In this document: positions 22,239 to 34,100 of the stretch, piece by piece
How positions within the stretch are numbered: position 1 is the first letter of the stretch
Layout of the letters: each line of letters starts with the position of its first letter
Assembly: GCA_012862575.1 (NCBI GenBank)
Contig: BLSF01000056.1
Span: 62,001-126,000 of the forward strand
DNA from: Parietichytrium sp. I65-24A
Lineage: Eukaryota; Sar; Bigyra; Thraustochytrida; Thraustochytriidae
DNA: 64,000 bases
Direction of reading: 5' to 3'
Made by a program: the position numbers and the translations under genes
The notes under the pieces: generated by a model
Told to the model about the DNA's origin: nothing
What the model saw: only the letters and a program-made list of their open reading frames with translations
Database searches by the model: none

Positions 22239-22784
22239 TTTCACTGCCTATGTACGCTAATCCCCCTCAGCCTTGCTACTCAGTACCACAATAATTTTCT
22301 GCGCGGACACTTCTCCTTCTTCCTCCCTCCCTGCCTGCCGTCACTACCTCCCAACACTACCTCCGCTTACCAATACGTTAGAAACCCCTGGTGATCTGTC
22401 AGAGGAACACGAGGAACGCCATTCTGTTCGCAGCTCGGTTCTTGTTCTTCATTCGCGAACAGAGATCTGTTCTCCGTGTCTTCACAATTCACAAGAGACT
22501 TCTATCAGCTGATAGAGGACAGCTAACAGCGGCCGTCGAGGAACAAAACGAATGAAAAGGAGCAGATCTTGGACCAGGAGAACCGCGAGTGGAACGACGG
22601 ACAGAATGTGTCGTCTGATGCACTTTGTGTGGCACAAGTTTGCGAAGAGTCGAGATTGGACAAGTTGAAAACTCAGCGGACAAAGCGTGGCAGCAAGAAT
22701 TTGCAGAGTGTACGGTGCAGCAATCAGTGCAAGAGTGGATTCTTGTGTGTGGAGAGTCTTGAAAGACGAGATCAGTTTTGGAAG
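22239..22784. promoter_or_regulatory. Divergent EMC5/dapB promoter region
   Basis: 546 bases between two divergently transcribed intron-containing genes. It probably carries both promoters and leaders. No core element is clear enough to name. Confidence 0.4.
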
Positions 22785-23833
22785 ATGGCGTCCGGCAGCA
22801 ACGTGGTGTGCGTGGTGAACGGTCTCCCTGGAAACATGGGCAAGGAGGTACGTCCGCGAATGTGTGTATTGGCCAAGCTGAAGACGATTTGGCTTGCGAG
22901 CTGGCGATGACTGACTCTTTTGTGTGTCGAACGTAGATCGCTGAGACTTGCCTGCGAAGAGGTGTTCAGGTTGCCCCCCTGGCGTTGACTGGGCCCAGCA
23001 TGCCGAGCAATGTATCGGTGTCCGAAAGCGGAAGCTCCAGTAAGTTGCGAGAGAGAGCCGTGTGCATTCCACAAGTTGGGACACGAGCGCTGGTTTAACG
23101 AATGTATTCGTTCATCCGTGCAAAAGTTGAGGTGAAGCTCCTTCCTCCAGGTGATGCGTCGGAAAGCGAGTTGCGTGAAGCAATGGAAAAGTACAAGTCA
23201 GAAGGTAAAATCGTCATTGCGATCGATTTTACCCACCCAAGCGCGGTCAACAAAAATGCAGAGCTATATTGCAAGCTGAATCTTCCATTTGTGATGGGAA
23301 CTACTGGTGGGGATCGCGATGCTTTAGAGAAGGTTGTTTCGGAGTCCGGAGTGTATGCATTGATCGCGCCAAACATGTGCAAGCAGATTGTTGCTTTCCA
23401 GGCAATGATGGAGACCATGTCTTTGGCTTACCCAGGCGCGTTTGGGGGTTATTCTCTTCAGATTACTGAGTCGCATCAGAGTGGAAAGGCTGACACCAGC
23501 GGAACCGCAAAGAAGATGGTCGAGTACCTCAATATTTTGAAAGGAGGGGAGCCTTTTCCAGTAGAAGACATCAAGATGTTACGCGAGAAAGATGCACAAC
23601 TTGGATTTGGGGTGCCAGAAGACGCCCTTGCAGGACACGCATGGCACACCTACACCCTGTCAAGCTCGGATGGTTCCGTGATCTTTGAGTTCAAGCACAA
23701 CGTTTGCGGTCGTCGCACATACGCCGAAGGTGTTGTCGATGCTGTATTGTATCTTGCCAAGAAAATCCAGGACAATTCTGAGCAGAAAACGTTCAACATG
23801 ATTGACGTCCTTCGTGCGGGCGAGATGCAGTGA
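22785..23833 (+). CDS. dapB: Plant-type dihydrodipicolinate reductase (three exons)
   Basis: A 290-residue enzyme from exons 22785-22847, 22937-23039 and 23127-23833 (introns 89 and 87 nt). It reduces hydroxy-tetrahydrodipicolinate with NAD(P)H in the diaminopimelate route to lysine. The N-terminal nucleotide-binding loop is VVNGLPGNMGKE, split by intron 1. The segment FVMGTTGGDRDAL and the catalytic region ESHQSGKADTSGTAK (His about 172, Lys about 176) are in the plant/algal form of the family. ALTGPSMPSNV and FEFKHNVCGRRTYAEG also fit. Intron 1 shows a branch-like GACTGAC and intron 2 TTTAAC. The frame across intron 2 gives an Ile codon. No transit peptide is visible before the nucleotide-binding loop, which is odd for a plastid pathway. 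An upstream leader exon or cytosolic location would explain it. Confidence 0.88.
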
Positions 23834-24298
23834 GCCCACGTCTATCCCTCCGCCTCTACACATCTATATATACAAACTTCAAAATTCAAGTTTATGTCGC
23901 CCCGTCAAGTTCCCGATGTTTTTAGTTCCTTTGTTTCCGCAACACTGCAACCGGCAATCTGCTTTCTCAACAAAAGTAGGCACCTGTTCGACAACGCAGT
24001 TGAAAGATGCATGCTTTGCCATCGCACAAGTTATTTGACTCCTCCTTCCTTGCTAACCAAAATTATAGTTTTCCTGGCAGTAGAGCCACGCCCACCACAC
24101 ACCCAGAGTACGTGTACATGTGTGTTTACTACAAAGCAGACTTGCGCACAACTCCCGCGCGTGCTGCGCTCCAAACGCGCAAGTAAACTAAATAGAAAAG
24201 ACATACACGCGAGCTTGCTTTCGCAGAGCGCTCCACGCCTCCGTCAAACCCGTGAATCTGACACACGAGAGAGCTATTGCAAGGCAACTCCGGACGAC
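23834..24298. other. dapB-pICln intergenic region
   Basis: 465 bases between two genes on the same strand, with dapB 3' sequence followed by the pICln promoter. A reading frame in phase with pICln is open from an ATG at 23894, but its translation resembles no part of the family. I treat it as non-coding. Confidence 0.5.
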
Positions 24299-24883
24299 AT
24301 GGAGCTAAGCGCGTCGCTGGACGGGACTCACGGTCAACTGCACGTGGGCAGTGACGCCATCGAGTGGCGCTCCGTTGACGGGTCTCGCAATGAGACATTG
24401 GCTCTAACGCGCCTTATCATGCACGCTATCTGCCGTGACGAGAGCATTGCGCCAGCGCCCTGCGTGTACTGCCAGGTGGAAGCGAAAGGTGGCAGCACAG
24501 ACTGCGATGCAGATGAAAATGTAAATGAAGATGAAATGCGCGAGATGGCTTTCGTGCCGGATGACGCAGCAAAAGTGCAGGATCTTTTCGACGAGATTGC
24601 CAGAATGGTGGCGCAGCTTCCAGTTGTAGGGGATGATGAGGAGGATGAGGACGACCAAGCTGCATGGGGCTTTGAATGCCAGGATGAGCAGGAGCCTGAG
24701 CTTGACGAGGAAGAGCTTCTCCGCAGGATGCAGGCATGGGACGCTCTGCTTGTTGAGGGAGAAGGAGCAGCGCAGGCGAGCGATGGCAGGTTTGATGACG
24801 CCGATGAGCAACCGGGAGAAGGGTTCAGTCAAGAAGATGCAGGACAAGAACCAGAGGGTCCACCGCCGCAAGCGGAGATGTGA
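24299..24883 (+). CDS. pICln-like methylosome/volume-regulation protein
   Basis: A 194-residue acidic protein of the pICln (CLNS1A) family. pICln chaperones Sm proteins to the PRMT5 methylosome during snRNP assembly. The PH-like core is recognisable as GQLHVGSDAIEWRS, LTRLIMHAICRDES and CVYCQVEA, matching the GTLYI...LSWL...SLHALSRD...YVMV order of the family. The conserved post-core segment EMAFVPDDAAKVQDLFDEI matches the FRFVPSDKSALEAMFTAM part of human pICln. The tail is strongly acidic and ends in a RFDDADEQ motif like the GQFEDAD tail of animals. The N-terminus is about 40-60 residues shorter than usual, lacking the first strands. The frame is open upstream from an ATG at 23894, but that sequence does not resemble the family, so ATG at 24299 is preferred. 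An undetected upstream exon is possible. Confidence 0.72.
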   Translation: MELSASLDGTHGQLHVGSDAIEWRSVDGSRNETLALTRLIMHAICRDESIAPAPCVYCQVEAKGGSTDCDADENVNEDEMREMAFVPDDAAKVQDLFDEIARMVAQLPVVGDDEEDEDDQAAWGFECQDEQEPELDEEELLRRMQAWDALLVEGEGAAQASDGRFDDADEQPGEGFSQEDAGQEPEGPPPQAEM

Positions 24884-26046
24884 ACCTCCAGAATATGGTA
24901 TAAGTGCTGCTAGAAACACATTTCTCTCTGCTATGCTGGGGGTCAAACGAGAGAATATTACATTTCTTGTGTCTGTTCTGCCCCGCGGTATCGTTCTTGC
25001 TCGACTTTTTTCTCCGCCTTCAACCGTACTCTTCTGCGCTCAACTGCTGAATAGAACTCAATGTCAAAGATGATTCTGCAATCACTGTCAGTACGGATGA
25101 AATGCAGTTGTTTGGGAAGCTCGGAGAGAAGAAAGGATTGCGGTGTTCTCGGTATGTCGAAGAGGCTCTCGGGCGTTCCGAGAAAAAGACATGTTTTCCT
25201 GTTAAAATGACTTGAGATTATCAAATATTTTGTCCCAGAAGAAACGTGCGATTCCGTAGTCCCGTGAGGGTGCTTCTTATCCTCCTTTGATTCGATAAAC
25301 CTCAGAATGCTTGGCCTCGATTGTGTGCAATTAGTTGCCAAGAATCAGAGAAAAATTTGTCCAGCGACCAGCGCCAGCTTGAAGAGTTTAAACGCATCGA
25401 GTTCGAATACCAAGTCATTATCAGGTGTAACAAAGCACCAACCTTTCAGCTTAGCAGAAGCGGGATATCTTGTCTTTTGACTTCGAAAAGATGGCACTTC
25501 ACGAACATCCAAGCTTGGCAGCTCTGCCACAGGCGTTTCTCTTATCTGAACACAGAGTCTCCCCGTCTGTCCCTCTGGATTCAATGCTGACTCGTACTCA
25601 ATCATACTTTCTGAATAACATCGCGCACACTCATCACATACATTCACATCCATCGCATTCATTCGCAATCATTTCGCATTTTCCACATTTGCCAATCATT
25701 TGCTTTTCAACATTTGCTGTCAGAAATGACTGTCAAAAAAAAGGACGAAAAAGCGTTCCGCGAAACGGTCCTTTCCAAACTCCTACCCCTTCCTACTCAT
25801 CCGCTAGTGACCACCTCCAACAGTCGCTACTCCTTCGTCTACCATAATCCATAAGCTCCCGGAAAGTGAGGCAAAAGGACACATACATGCAGCGCAACCT
25901 ATACTCCGAACAAAAGTGTCCTCGGCGCGTACCCCTTCGAGCGCTAGAAAATACATATACTACAATACACACGCAGGCACTTACGCACGCAGGCGGCGCA
26001 CCTGGGCTACGTCTTTGATTAGCAGTTGGTGGCCGCGCTGAAGAGT
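24884..26046. other. Intergenic, no gene seen
   Basis: 1.16 kb between pICln and the LRR gene. The short open frames lack any recognisable domain. The region probably holds pICln 3' sequence and the LRR gene promoter. Confidence 0.5.
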
Positions 26047-29000
26047 ATGGGAGGGAACCAAGGGGATGATGAGCTCGCAGACGCGGAAGCCGGCGTGGCA
26101 GAGGCGTTGGCAGAAGCGGACGAGGGTTTGAACATAGCGGACCAGGTGTCGGAAGTGTCGGAAGTGTCGGAAGTGACGAGCAAGAAAGGCAGCGCCGTGC
26201 TGGCCTCAATGCGGGAATTAACTTGCCGAGGAGAATATGACCACGAGGTAAGTGTTGTTAAGAGAATGAGCACAATGTACTGTACATAGCGAGTCGTCGA
26301 GCGAGAGAAACGAGGCATGATGCATTGATGCATTGATGCATTGATGCATATGCATCATGTGCAAGTGAAGGTGTGTATGTGTTCAATGCACGATGAAAAG
26401 GTGGCTCGCAAAGATGTGTGGATTGCGCTGATTGTTTGCGTTTGTCGGAAATGCCTGGGCAATGAGATGATTCTAACTGGTGGATAACACGTTGCGAGAA
26501 GGCCCTGCAAAAGATGTTGTGGCTTTTTGATGATAGCGGCGACGAAAGGGCTCGGCCGACGGTGGCATTTCTAGAATCTTTGCGGCACAAAGCTGTGCAG
26601 ATGTTTCTGCCTTGGGTGTGTGAAAGGGAGGATTTGACGCGAAGTCGCTTTCAAGATATGCTGAATTTGATGCGCTGCAAGGACATAAATTATGACTGCA
26701 AGGCCACGGCGGAGCGTGTGCTCTCGTGCGCTGTCGCAATAGAAAATGCTGCACTGGCGCTGTGCAGCCAAGACCCGGAGGAACTGATGGACTGTGTGCT
26801 TGATCCTCTTTGTCAGGCAGTCGAAGACGCGCGGCCAAGGAGCGATGTGTCTGAGTATTGGGCTCCCGTCAACGTTGTGGTGCTTTTGCATATTGCAGCG
26901 AGAATTGTGAACAAATATGCCGACGATGAGTTCGTCCAACAGGTGGCCATTGATAGTATGATTCGCGCCTGCGAACTAGCCATGCAAACTAAAGCAGTAA
27001 GGAGAAGCTTGATCGAGTCGCGCGATCCTCTCGTTCTCTTTGCCTTGGAATATTTGCAAAACCCAGTCCTGCTTAGCGCCATACTGTCAAGGATGGACGA
27101 GACATTTTTCCCTACATGGCTGATTACAAAGGCAGACAATGGTGTCGAGCCATCGATCTTTGGGGTAATCGCCAGGTCCTCACCAAGTTCAAGTTTTGGG
27201 CAGGCGATGGAGAATAGAAACTCTATTTGGGAGGCTTATCTCAGCCACCCGAGCCGTCGCTCTGAAATGGTTCAGTGGCTGCGTGTCGCCCTTACCAGTG
27301 ACTCCCCGAAACATCTTACGGAGAAGGCTTGCTTGGTGTTGCTGAATGCTGCAACTTTCTCTACTCAGAGCGAAGCATTGCAGAAATTTGTCGAGGATGT
27401 GTCTACAAACGCTATTTCGGAACAGGCGCTCGCTCTGCTGCAGACTGTTTTGACCACGAGTGAGCAACCCGCGGAGAACGAAGAGCTCTGCGGAGGAGCT
27501 TCAAGGATCGAATTAGTGTTATGCGACTCTAGGCTCCGGGAAGGGGAGGAAGTTTCGTCTCCAGTCTCAAACGATGACGACATTCCCGGCATGGTAGACA
27601 TTGGCGAGGTTGATGCTGATGATCAAAAGTCGTCCCATGAACCATCAGAAGAGGATGACTACGATGATGACGATGACTTTGACGCCTTGCCCTTGCCCGA
27701 TGATGAGGATCCTGAAAATCAGATCAAAAATGGCGAGCAGCCACCGGCTCCACCAGCAAATGTTGTCTCGGAATCTGGATCCCGGAACTACAAAGCCCTA
27801 TTTTCGCTGTTCCCCGGGGACGACTCTGTCGACAACCTATACATCCTTCTGGCTAGAAAAGCAGAGTCGCCCGGATCTGTGGGTGTAGGCCACTTTGTAG
27901 ATATGGAAGAAAGTGTACCAGAAGGAGGGGTCTGGGCTGGCCGCTCCTTTCACGAAGAATATATCGAGGTGGCTCGATCAATGCAAGATGTAGGATGTGG
28001 TGCATCTGCTTCAAACGTACACGTCGACAAATTCTTCGCCGACGATGATGATGAACTAGGTACCTCGTCGAACGAAGAGGGTAAGGAATCTTTGACCTCA
28101 TCGTCGGAGCATAAAGTGCGAATCATGCAAGACACAAATGTCTTGGAGACTATTGTACTCGGTGACGGAGCAAAAGAGCTCATCAGCATCAGCTCTTCGC
28201 GTTTAAATGGTGGCACAATCACCGTTGAAGCTTCATGCGCACTGTACTGCATTGTGGGCTTCAGCCCAGAACAGGTGGAAGAACCGCCGACGAAGGAACG
28301 CTCCACCGTTTCAGGTGCCAAGGAGGGCTTGGAGGAGTATTTATGGCAGCTTTTCGTGCAGGTTGAAAAAGGGCTGTTTGGTATTGGTACTTCTTCCGAG
28401 TCAATATTAAAGCTTTTGAACGAGCCCACTTGCTTGCGCCGCCTCTCTGCACAGACGCTCTATCGAGTATTTCGTTCGTGTTTCGCAATCACGCAGAGCA
28501 AGCCTGCCTTTGCGAACAATTTGAGCACACTATGGGAATTTTTCGTCGCCTCCTACGTAGCTGGCCCTCATTGGGACTGGGACTGGGACTTGGAGCATGA
28601 AGATACGGAGGACTCCAGCAAATTGGACCACATACGCCTCGAACAGATCCCATGGCACCATAAATGTCTTCTTGTCTGCCCAGAGTGGTCGGTGGCGCAA
28701 AATCATCAACTGGCCGTGCAAACGCTTGCCATTGCTGGTGCCTTCGCCACTTGCACTGAGACGTTGCTCCTTTCTTCCAAAACCAGAGTAACCAACAAAG
28801 CCGCGCTGTTGTATTTATTGGCAGGAAGCAAGACTCGCCAAGAATCCTTGCAGCGCTTGGAAGATCTTCTCGCAAACTACGTCCTCTCAAAGTGGGCGAT
28901 TCTTGCATGGCTATATCACCTGGAGGAACGATTGCGAGACTCCTTGAAAAATAACGACCACAAAGAAGGAGAAGCGCTCTTGACAAGACTCAGCAAGATT

Positions 29001-30851
29001 ACATCTGATGACAAAGCCCCGCGTGGTTTACGCCTTGTCTCCTTGGGCATATGGCTACGTTTGCTAGGTTTAGATCTTCACCGTTTTTCTGGGCAATTTC
29101 GGAGCAACTTTTCTCAAATTTTGGGACTTGGACTGAAATCGACGTCTTCTTCGCTCCGAGTTGGTGCTTTACGCTGTGCGGAGGCATTTACGCGACGGCA
29201 TACCCTCTTCGATGTAGGAGGAAACTCGTTCGATGACCTCTTAGGTGCTCAGCACGAAGACGATCACTCGAACTGGATTCAAAGCATCACCACAAGTATC
29301 GCATGCACTTGCTGTGCGAGGGCAAGGGGTGACGAGAGACGCCGTGTTATGGTCGAGTCTTTGAAAATCAGCCCACTATGGGCTTCGTTCGTTCGAGGCT
29401 TTGGTGAGATGGACATCGTTTACCGGACAAGAGCCATTAGGGAATTCATCACGGCAATGTCAGCTGGTAATTTCGCAAACGAGGATATCAATAGCATTGT
29501 CGGAGATCTCAGCTTCGAGTCGGAGATGTGCAGTGTGATCCTGTCCCAAAGCTTGTTCGTCGGAGGTTACAATTTCTCCAAAGCCCTCTTCGAAAGGGTG
29601 GTAGAGCAGCGCTTGTCTGGCGAAGACCAGTTTGAATACGAAGCAGCGACTTCGTTCCTGGCTCAATACATGGCAACATACACCTTTCACGAAGATGATA
29701 GACTCTGTGAGCGGTTTGCCACGCTCTTGTCTGGCAACAATGAGCTGTGTGTAAACACAATCGAACTCTTTACATCTGCTTATCGAGCTGGATGCCTTGG
29801 AAAGTTTGTGTACTCTCACTTCAAGATACTTTTAGAGGCTATCGAGAAAGTCAAGGACAGCCTGGACGAGGGTTGGTTGCAAAGGACACTTGAAGCAATG
29901 GCACCTTTCGCCGCCTCAGAGCACGCGCATTTGGCTCTAGAGGCCCGAGATGGTGAAGAGAGTGTCGGAAGGAGCCTGGACAGAGTCTTGACTCTCACTG
30001 GGAAAACAGAATTCACGAGGCTCTCTCTCTCTGGTGGTGCAATAACGAGCGGGGATCTCATTGATCTTGGTGGCACTTTGATCAAGTTTAACGTACGTGA
30101 GCTTGATCTCTCTAATAATCGCATTGGAGATGAGGGCGTATCCACAATCTCATCATGGCTTACGGAAGGTTCTGGTGTCCATTTATCGTGTCTCTCTGTG
30201 CGAGGGAACAACGTCGGCTCGGCGGGTCTGAAATCTCTTAGTAATGCGTTGCGAAACAAGTCAAGCTCACTCAAATCTCTGAATCTGTCTCAGAACGACG
30301 TTACAAAGGGTGGCGAGGACAGCACCGGGGTTATGGCTCTAACGGAGACACTGTTGTGGAATACCACACTTGAGGAACTGGATCTCTCGGCGAATGACCT
30401 TAACGCCGAGGCGACAGCGCTACTCCTACGAGGGCTGCGATACAATGGCTCGCTGAAACGATTGTACCTCGAAGGGAATGAGTCGTCGGCGGAGTGTGCA
30501 CAACAGCACGACGTGATCATAGATAAACTCAATTTGAACGAAGACGGCTTGACTCAAAGCCCTCACCTTGTCTCTCGCAAGACTTTGGGCGAGAAAGCCC
30601 GGAGCCAACAAGACCGTGCAAGAGTTCGCAAAACCTCGAGGCAATTTTCAAAGCTGGTCGCCATGCGACGACCTGGTGTACTGGCAGAGCAAACCAGTCA
30701 GTACCTGAGCGAACAGAAGGACGGAGAGGAGGCGGAACGCGAAAACGATGACCTCGTTCGCGAAGAGATCCGGGCATTGCAGGACTCAATTAGATCATTG
30801 CGCGAGCAAGAAAGAGAGGCGCTGGAATCCTCGTATAAAATGCTGTCGTAA
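26047..30851 (+). CDS. Giant LRR protein of unknown function (two exons)
   Basis: About 1517 residues from exons 26047-26247 and 26499-30851. The 251-nt phase-0 intron has a GTAAGT donor, a TTCTAAC branch site at 26471 and an AG acceptor at 26497-26498; the next AG at 26501 also keeps frame. Exon 1 encodes an acidic N-terminus with a SEVSEVSEV repeat. The middle is helical (HEAT/ARM-like by eye), with an Asp/Glu-rich stretch at about 448-473 and a WDWDWD tract. From about 1239 to 1390 there are leucine-rich repeats of the RNase-inhibitor type (LRELDLSNNRIGDEG, LSCLSVRGNNVGSAGLKSL, LEELDLSANDLNAEA). The C-terminus is a charged coiled coil. I do not recognise the family or assign a function. 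Without the first exon the protein would start at 26514, but the clean intron argues for the longer form. Confidence 0.65.
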
Positions 30852-31184
30852 GCGCCCCCTTCCGCTTTGCTGTGCAATACAAACAAATTTACATACATAC
30901 GCATTAACAAAACTTTTGAAAGGAGGTCGTCAGAGGTTCTTGATTTTTATTTGCATCGCCTGACGTCTTTATTTTTGTCTTTCTTTCTCATGAGACAAGA
31001 TACGAGCTGATTCGACCTCGGCTCGGTGAACGCCTGCTCAAGTTGAACTGTCAACGCAACGAGTAAGCCTGCCGGAGACAGGCGCAAATCTCAAGCTCGA
31101 AGAAGACCGCCAAAGGCGGGCGCACTTTGGCTTGTTAAAAAAAGAGTCAACAAACACAAAAAATATTATATATTACTATCATGG
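30852..31184. other. Convergent 3' intergenic region with four hairpins
   Basis: 333 bases between convergent genes. Four short perfect or near-perfect hairpins occur in 117 bases: 31003-31025 (8 bp, 7-nt loop), 31042-31055 (5 bp, 4-nt loop), 31067-31083 (5 bp, 7-nt loop) and 31107-31119 (5 bp, 3-nt loop). They could be a structured non-coding RNA or 3'-UTR structures. No known RNA family is recognised. Confidence 0.5.
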
Positions 31185-34100
31185 TTAAATATCCTCCTCA
31201 GATACGGCGACTTTCTTCCGACCCATTTTGTCTTTCATCTTGCTGCTGAACGAAGAGGTTGTCTGTTTGAACGAGTTCCCCATGTTCTTGAACTTGCTAC
31301 GCAAGTTTACTCCTCTCTTGGGATTCTCCACATCTCCGTCTGCATCATGCACGGGATCGGCAACGACAATCTCCTTACTGCTTTGACCCATCCTGGACAC
31401 TGCCCCACGAGCGTACGCAACTCCGCCGCCGATTGTTTGGCCAAAACGAGACTGAGCGGTTTGTTGGTAGAAAAGACGAAGATGTTCACGGGATTCCTTC
31501 ACATTCCGCAAGCGCGCTGCGGCAAAGCACCCAACTGGGAGCCCACAGAACAGCATTGTGAAAGCCATCAAATACCATGAGGCAACCGACCAGTAAATTG
31601 CTTGTGAGAATTCGCAGCAAAAGGTTTCCTTGACGCCAGCGTATGCATTGTAAACCTTTGAGCAGCCTAGTGCGCTGTTGAGATCTTCGCTGAGCTGGAG
31701 AACATCGCTCTCCAGATCACTGGAAATGCTCTCCAGATCGACTTGAAGCAATGGCCGAAGAATAACTCCAAGCTCCGGCAGCTGCTCATTTATCATTTTG
31801 TAGATTTGATTGCTCACTATCACAGAGGCTTCGAGCCCAAAGCTGGTGAACAGAGCTTGAACTGGCTCAGACATGGCCCCATCAGCGACATTTGCGGCGG
31901 AACTTCCGGTACAATCCTGAAGGTAAGACTTGACGATGTCGTCAGCATCAAGCTCGACAACCTTGACAAAGGGCGGTACCTCGACCGAATACAGGCAGTA
32001 CCCATTGCTGACAGTGCCATTGAGCTTTTGGCACAAAACCGGGGCAATGCTCTCAACAGCGGTAACACCAACATTCTCTGCACCTGCACAAATATCTGCG
32101 GTAAGAATCACGAATGGAAAGACAAGGCCTCCGATCACGATGAAGATGAAAGGCATCACACAAAGCGAGCATGCCGCAAGGGCATTGCCGCACCCTGGCT
32201 TGAAGAAAGTGCACAGTGTCATCAGCATCGCCACAGCTGGAATAATGAAGAGAAGGCCCATCACTTGCGTTCGTGACAGCGGTACACTGAATACGCTGTT
32301 AATTTCCTCCGGAGCTATGGTCTCGATGGACTGGTCGTTGTAGAAAATTATAGCGTTCGTGAGGCACTCATCGGTGATGCACTTGATGCCGCCGGGGTAA
32401 GGAATTAGCGCCCCGTCTCCGTCGATGTATCCAGTTACAGATGGGTTTTCATAGCCTTCGAACTCTGAGGCATCTGCAAATTCCGTTGTCGTCAGGGTTC
32501 CGTTTTGTGTGGATTGATAAGCGGTGAATGACTTGTACAGGTAGTAGAACGAGCCTTTTTCACGGAGGGATCCATCGTTGTCCCTGGCAGTGTCGATCAC
32601 CCTAACTGTATCAAGAACAGAGCCAAGCTTGGATTCGAGCGCTGTCGCATTTGTACTCACAGCAAGAATAGCACGATCCAATTGCTGCGCAATGTGGGTA
32701 ATACCACCTTCGAGACCGCCAGCACCATTCATGATTTCGAGGAGCCTCTCCTCCCGAAGTTCACTAAGGATATCGTGGAGATCTTGGGTGAGAAGCACGT
32801 AGACCCGATTTTCCGTGTCGATGACATCCTGTAGCTGAGTAAAGTTGAGGTTGCCCGTCATATCGTTACCCAGAGTGTCGATTCGATCCTTGAGGTCGAG
32901 CAAGGTACTGTTGTCCTGCGAGCCAGTAATCGAATTTTGCAGTTCGGTTGCTTGCGAGATCGACTCCTCCACGTTGCTTTGCGCACTGACGATGGACTCT
33001 TTGCCAGACTGCAAGGTAGATTGAAGGTCTTCCAACTCCTGGAGGTTTGAGCCATCAAGATCCGCTGTCTGGTTTAGATTGTTCATTGCGGCGAGTGCAT
33101 TGGGTAAGTCAAGGGTGCTCAATGAACCTGCAAAGGCTTGCAGAGCATCGGAGAGATATCCCCACTCCGCGTACGGGAATGGGCAGTCGGAGCACGTGGT
33201 GATGATATCGGCTAGAGAAGAATCATCATAGTCGTAGCAAACGCCTGATGTGTCCGAGCAATCCTCATCTGTGACTGTCCCTTTCAAGAGCAGAGCAGAC
33301 ACCTTATCGTTGATTGTGGCCTTGTACAGTGCCAATATATTATCCATGGCGGTCTTCGTAGTGCTCACTGCGCCAGAGAAGCCACTGGACATGGTCCCGT
33401 TTGGAAACGACGGCGAATTCAACTTGTCCAAGATGTCATTCACGTCAGCCAGCATGGCGCTGAAGTCCAGGTTAGACTCATCAAAACTCGTCAGATTTCC
33501 ACGCACTTCAGCAACTTTGGCCCTGCTTGACTCCAACTGCACCCTGGTCAACTCCAGAGTCTCCGCGAGAGATGTTGTCATATTGCTCATGGAGCCGTCG
33601 AAGGAGCTTTTGATCGAGTTCAACTCTTCAGATATATCGTCCAGCTGCGATGTTACATTGGCCAATGTGGCGTTAAAGTCTTCGATCTGTGATGTGACAT
33701 TCCCGAATTCTGCTGGGAGCTCAAAAAGGCTGGCGTTGATCTGTTCGGGGATACCAGATATTTGCATTACGCAGTCCACTTTAGCCACAGTTGCTTTAAC
33801 CTCCTCAAGCTTGTCGGCAATCGGCTGAACCGAGGGTAGATTTCCAAACGATGTCGAGTTCAGCTCGGAAGAAACTTTGGACAAGTCAAGTTCGTCAAGT
33901 TCCAGAATGACATCATTCAGAGCGGAAACCAAAGCGCTCAATGATCCAGCGGAGTTGATCCCCTGTTGCGCATTCGTGATGGAGGACTTCATGAGGCCGA
34001 GCAACGACACGAGATTGCTTTTGTCTGTGAGCAGGGTATCGATGTCATTTGCGACGCTACTTGGAGCCGGGAGTTGGTCGTAAGCAGAGTTGAAGGCTGC

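Noticed and set aside
22482-23084. 200-codon minus-strand open frame across the dapB 5' region
   Set aside because: It overlaps supported dapB exons and has no domain.
23894-24298. In-frame N-terminal extension of pICln from the ATG at 23894
   Set aside because: The extra residues do not resemble the pICln family and begin only 60 bases after the dapB stop codon.
31003-31025. T-arm-like hairpin with TTCGACC loop
   Set aside because: The closing pair is A-T rather than the G53-C61 of tRNAs, and no acceptor, D or anticodon arm lies nearby.
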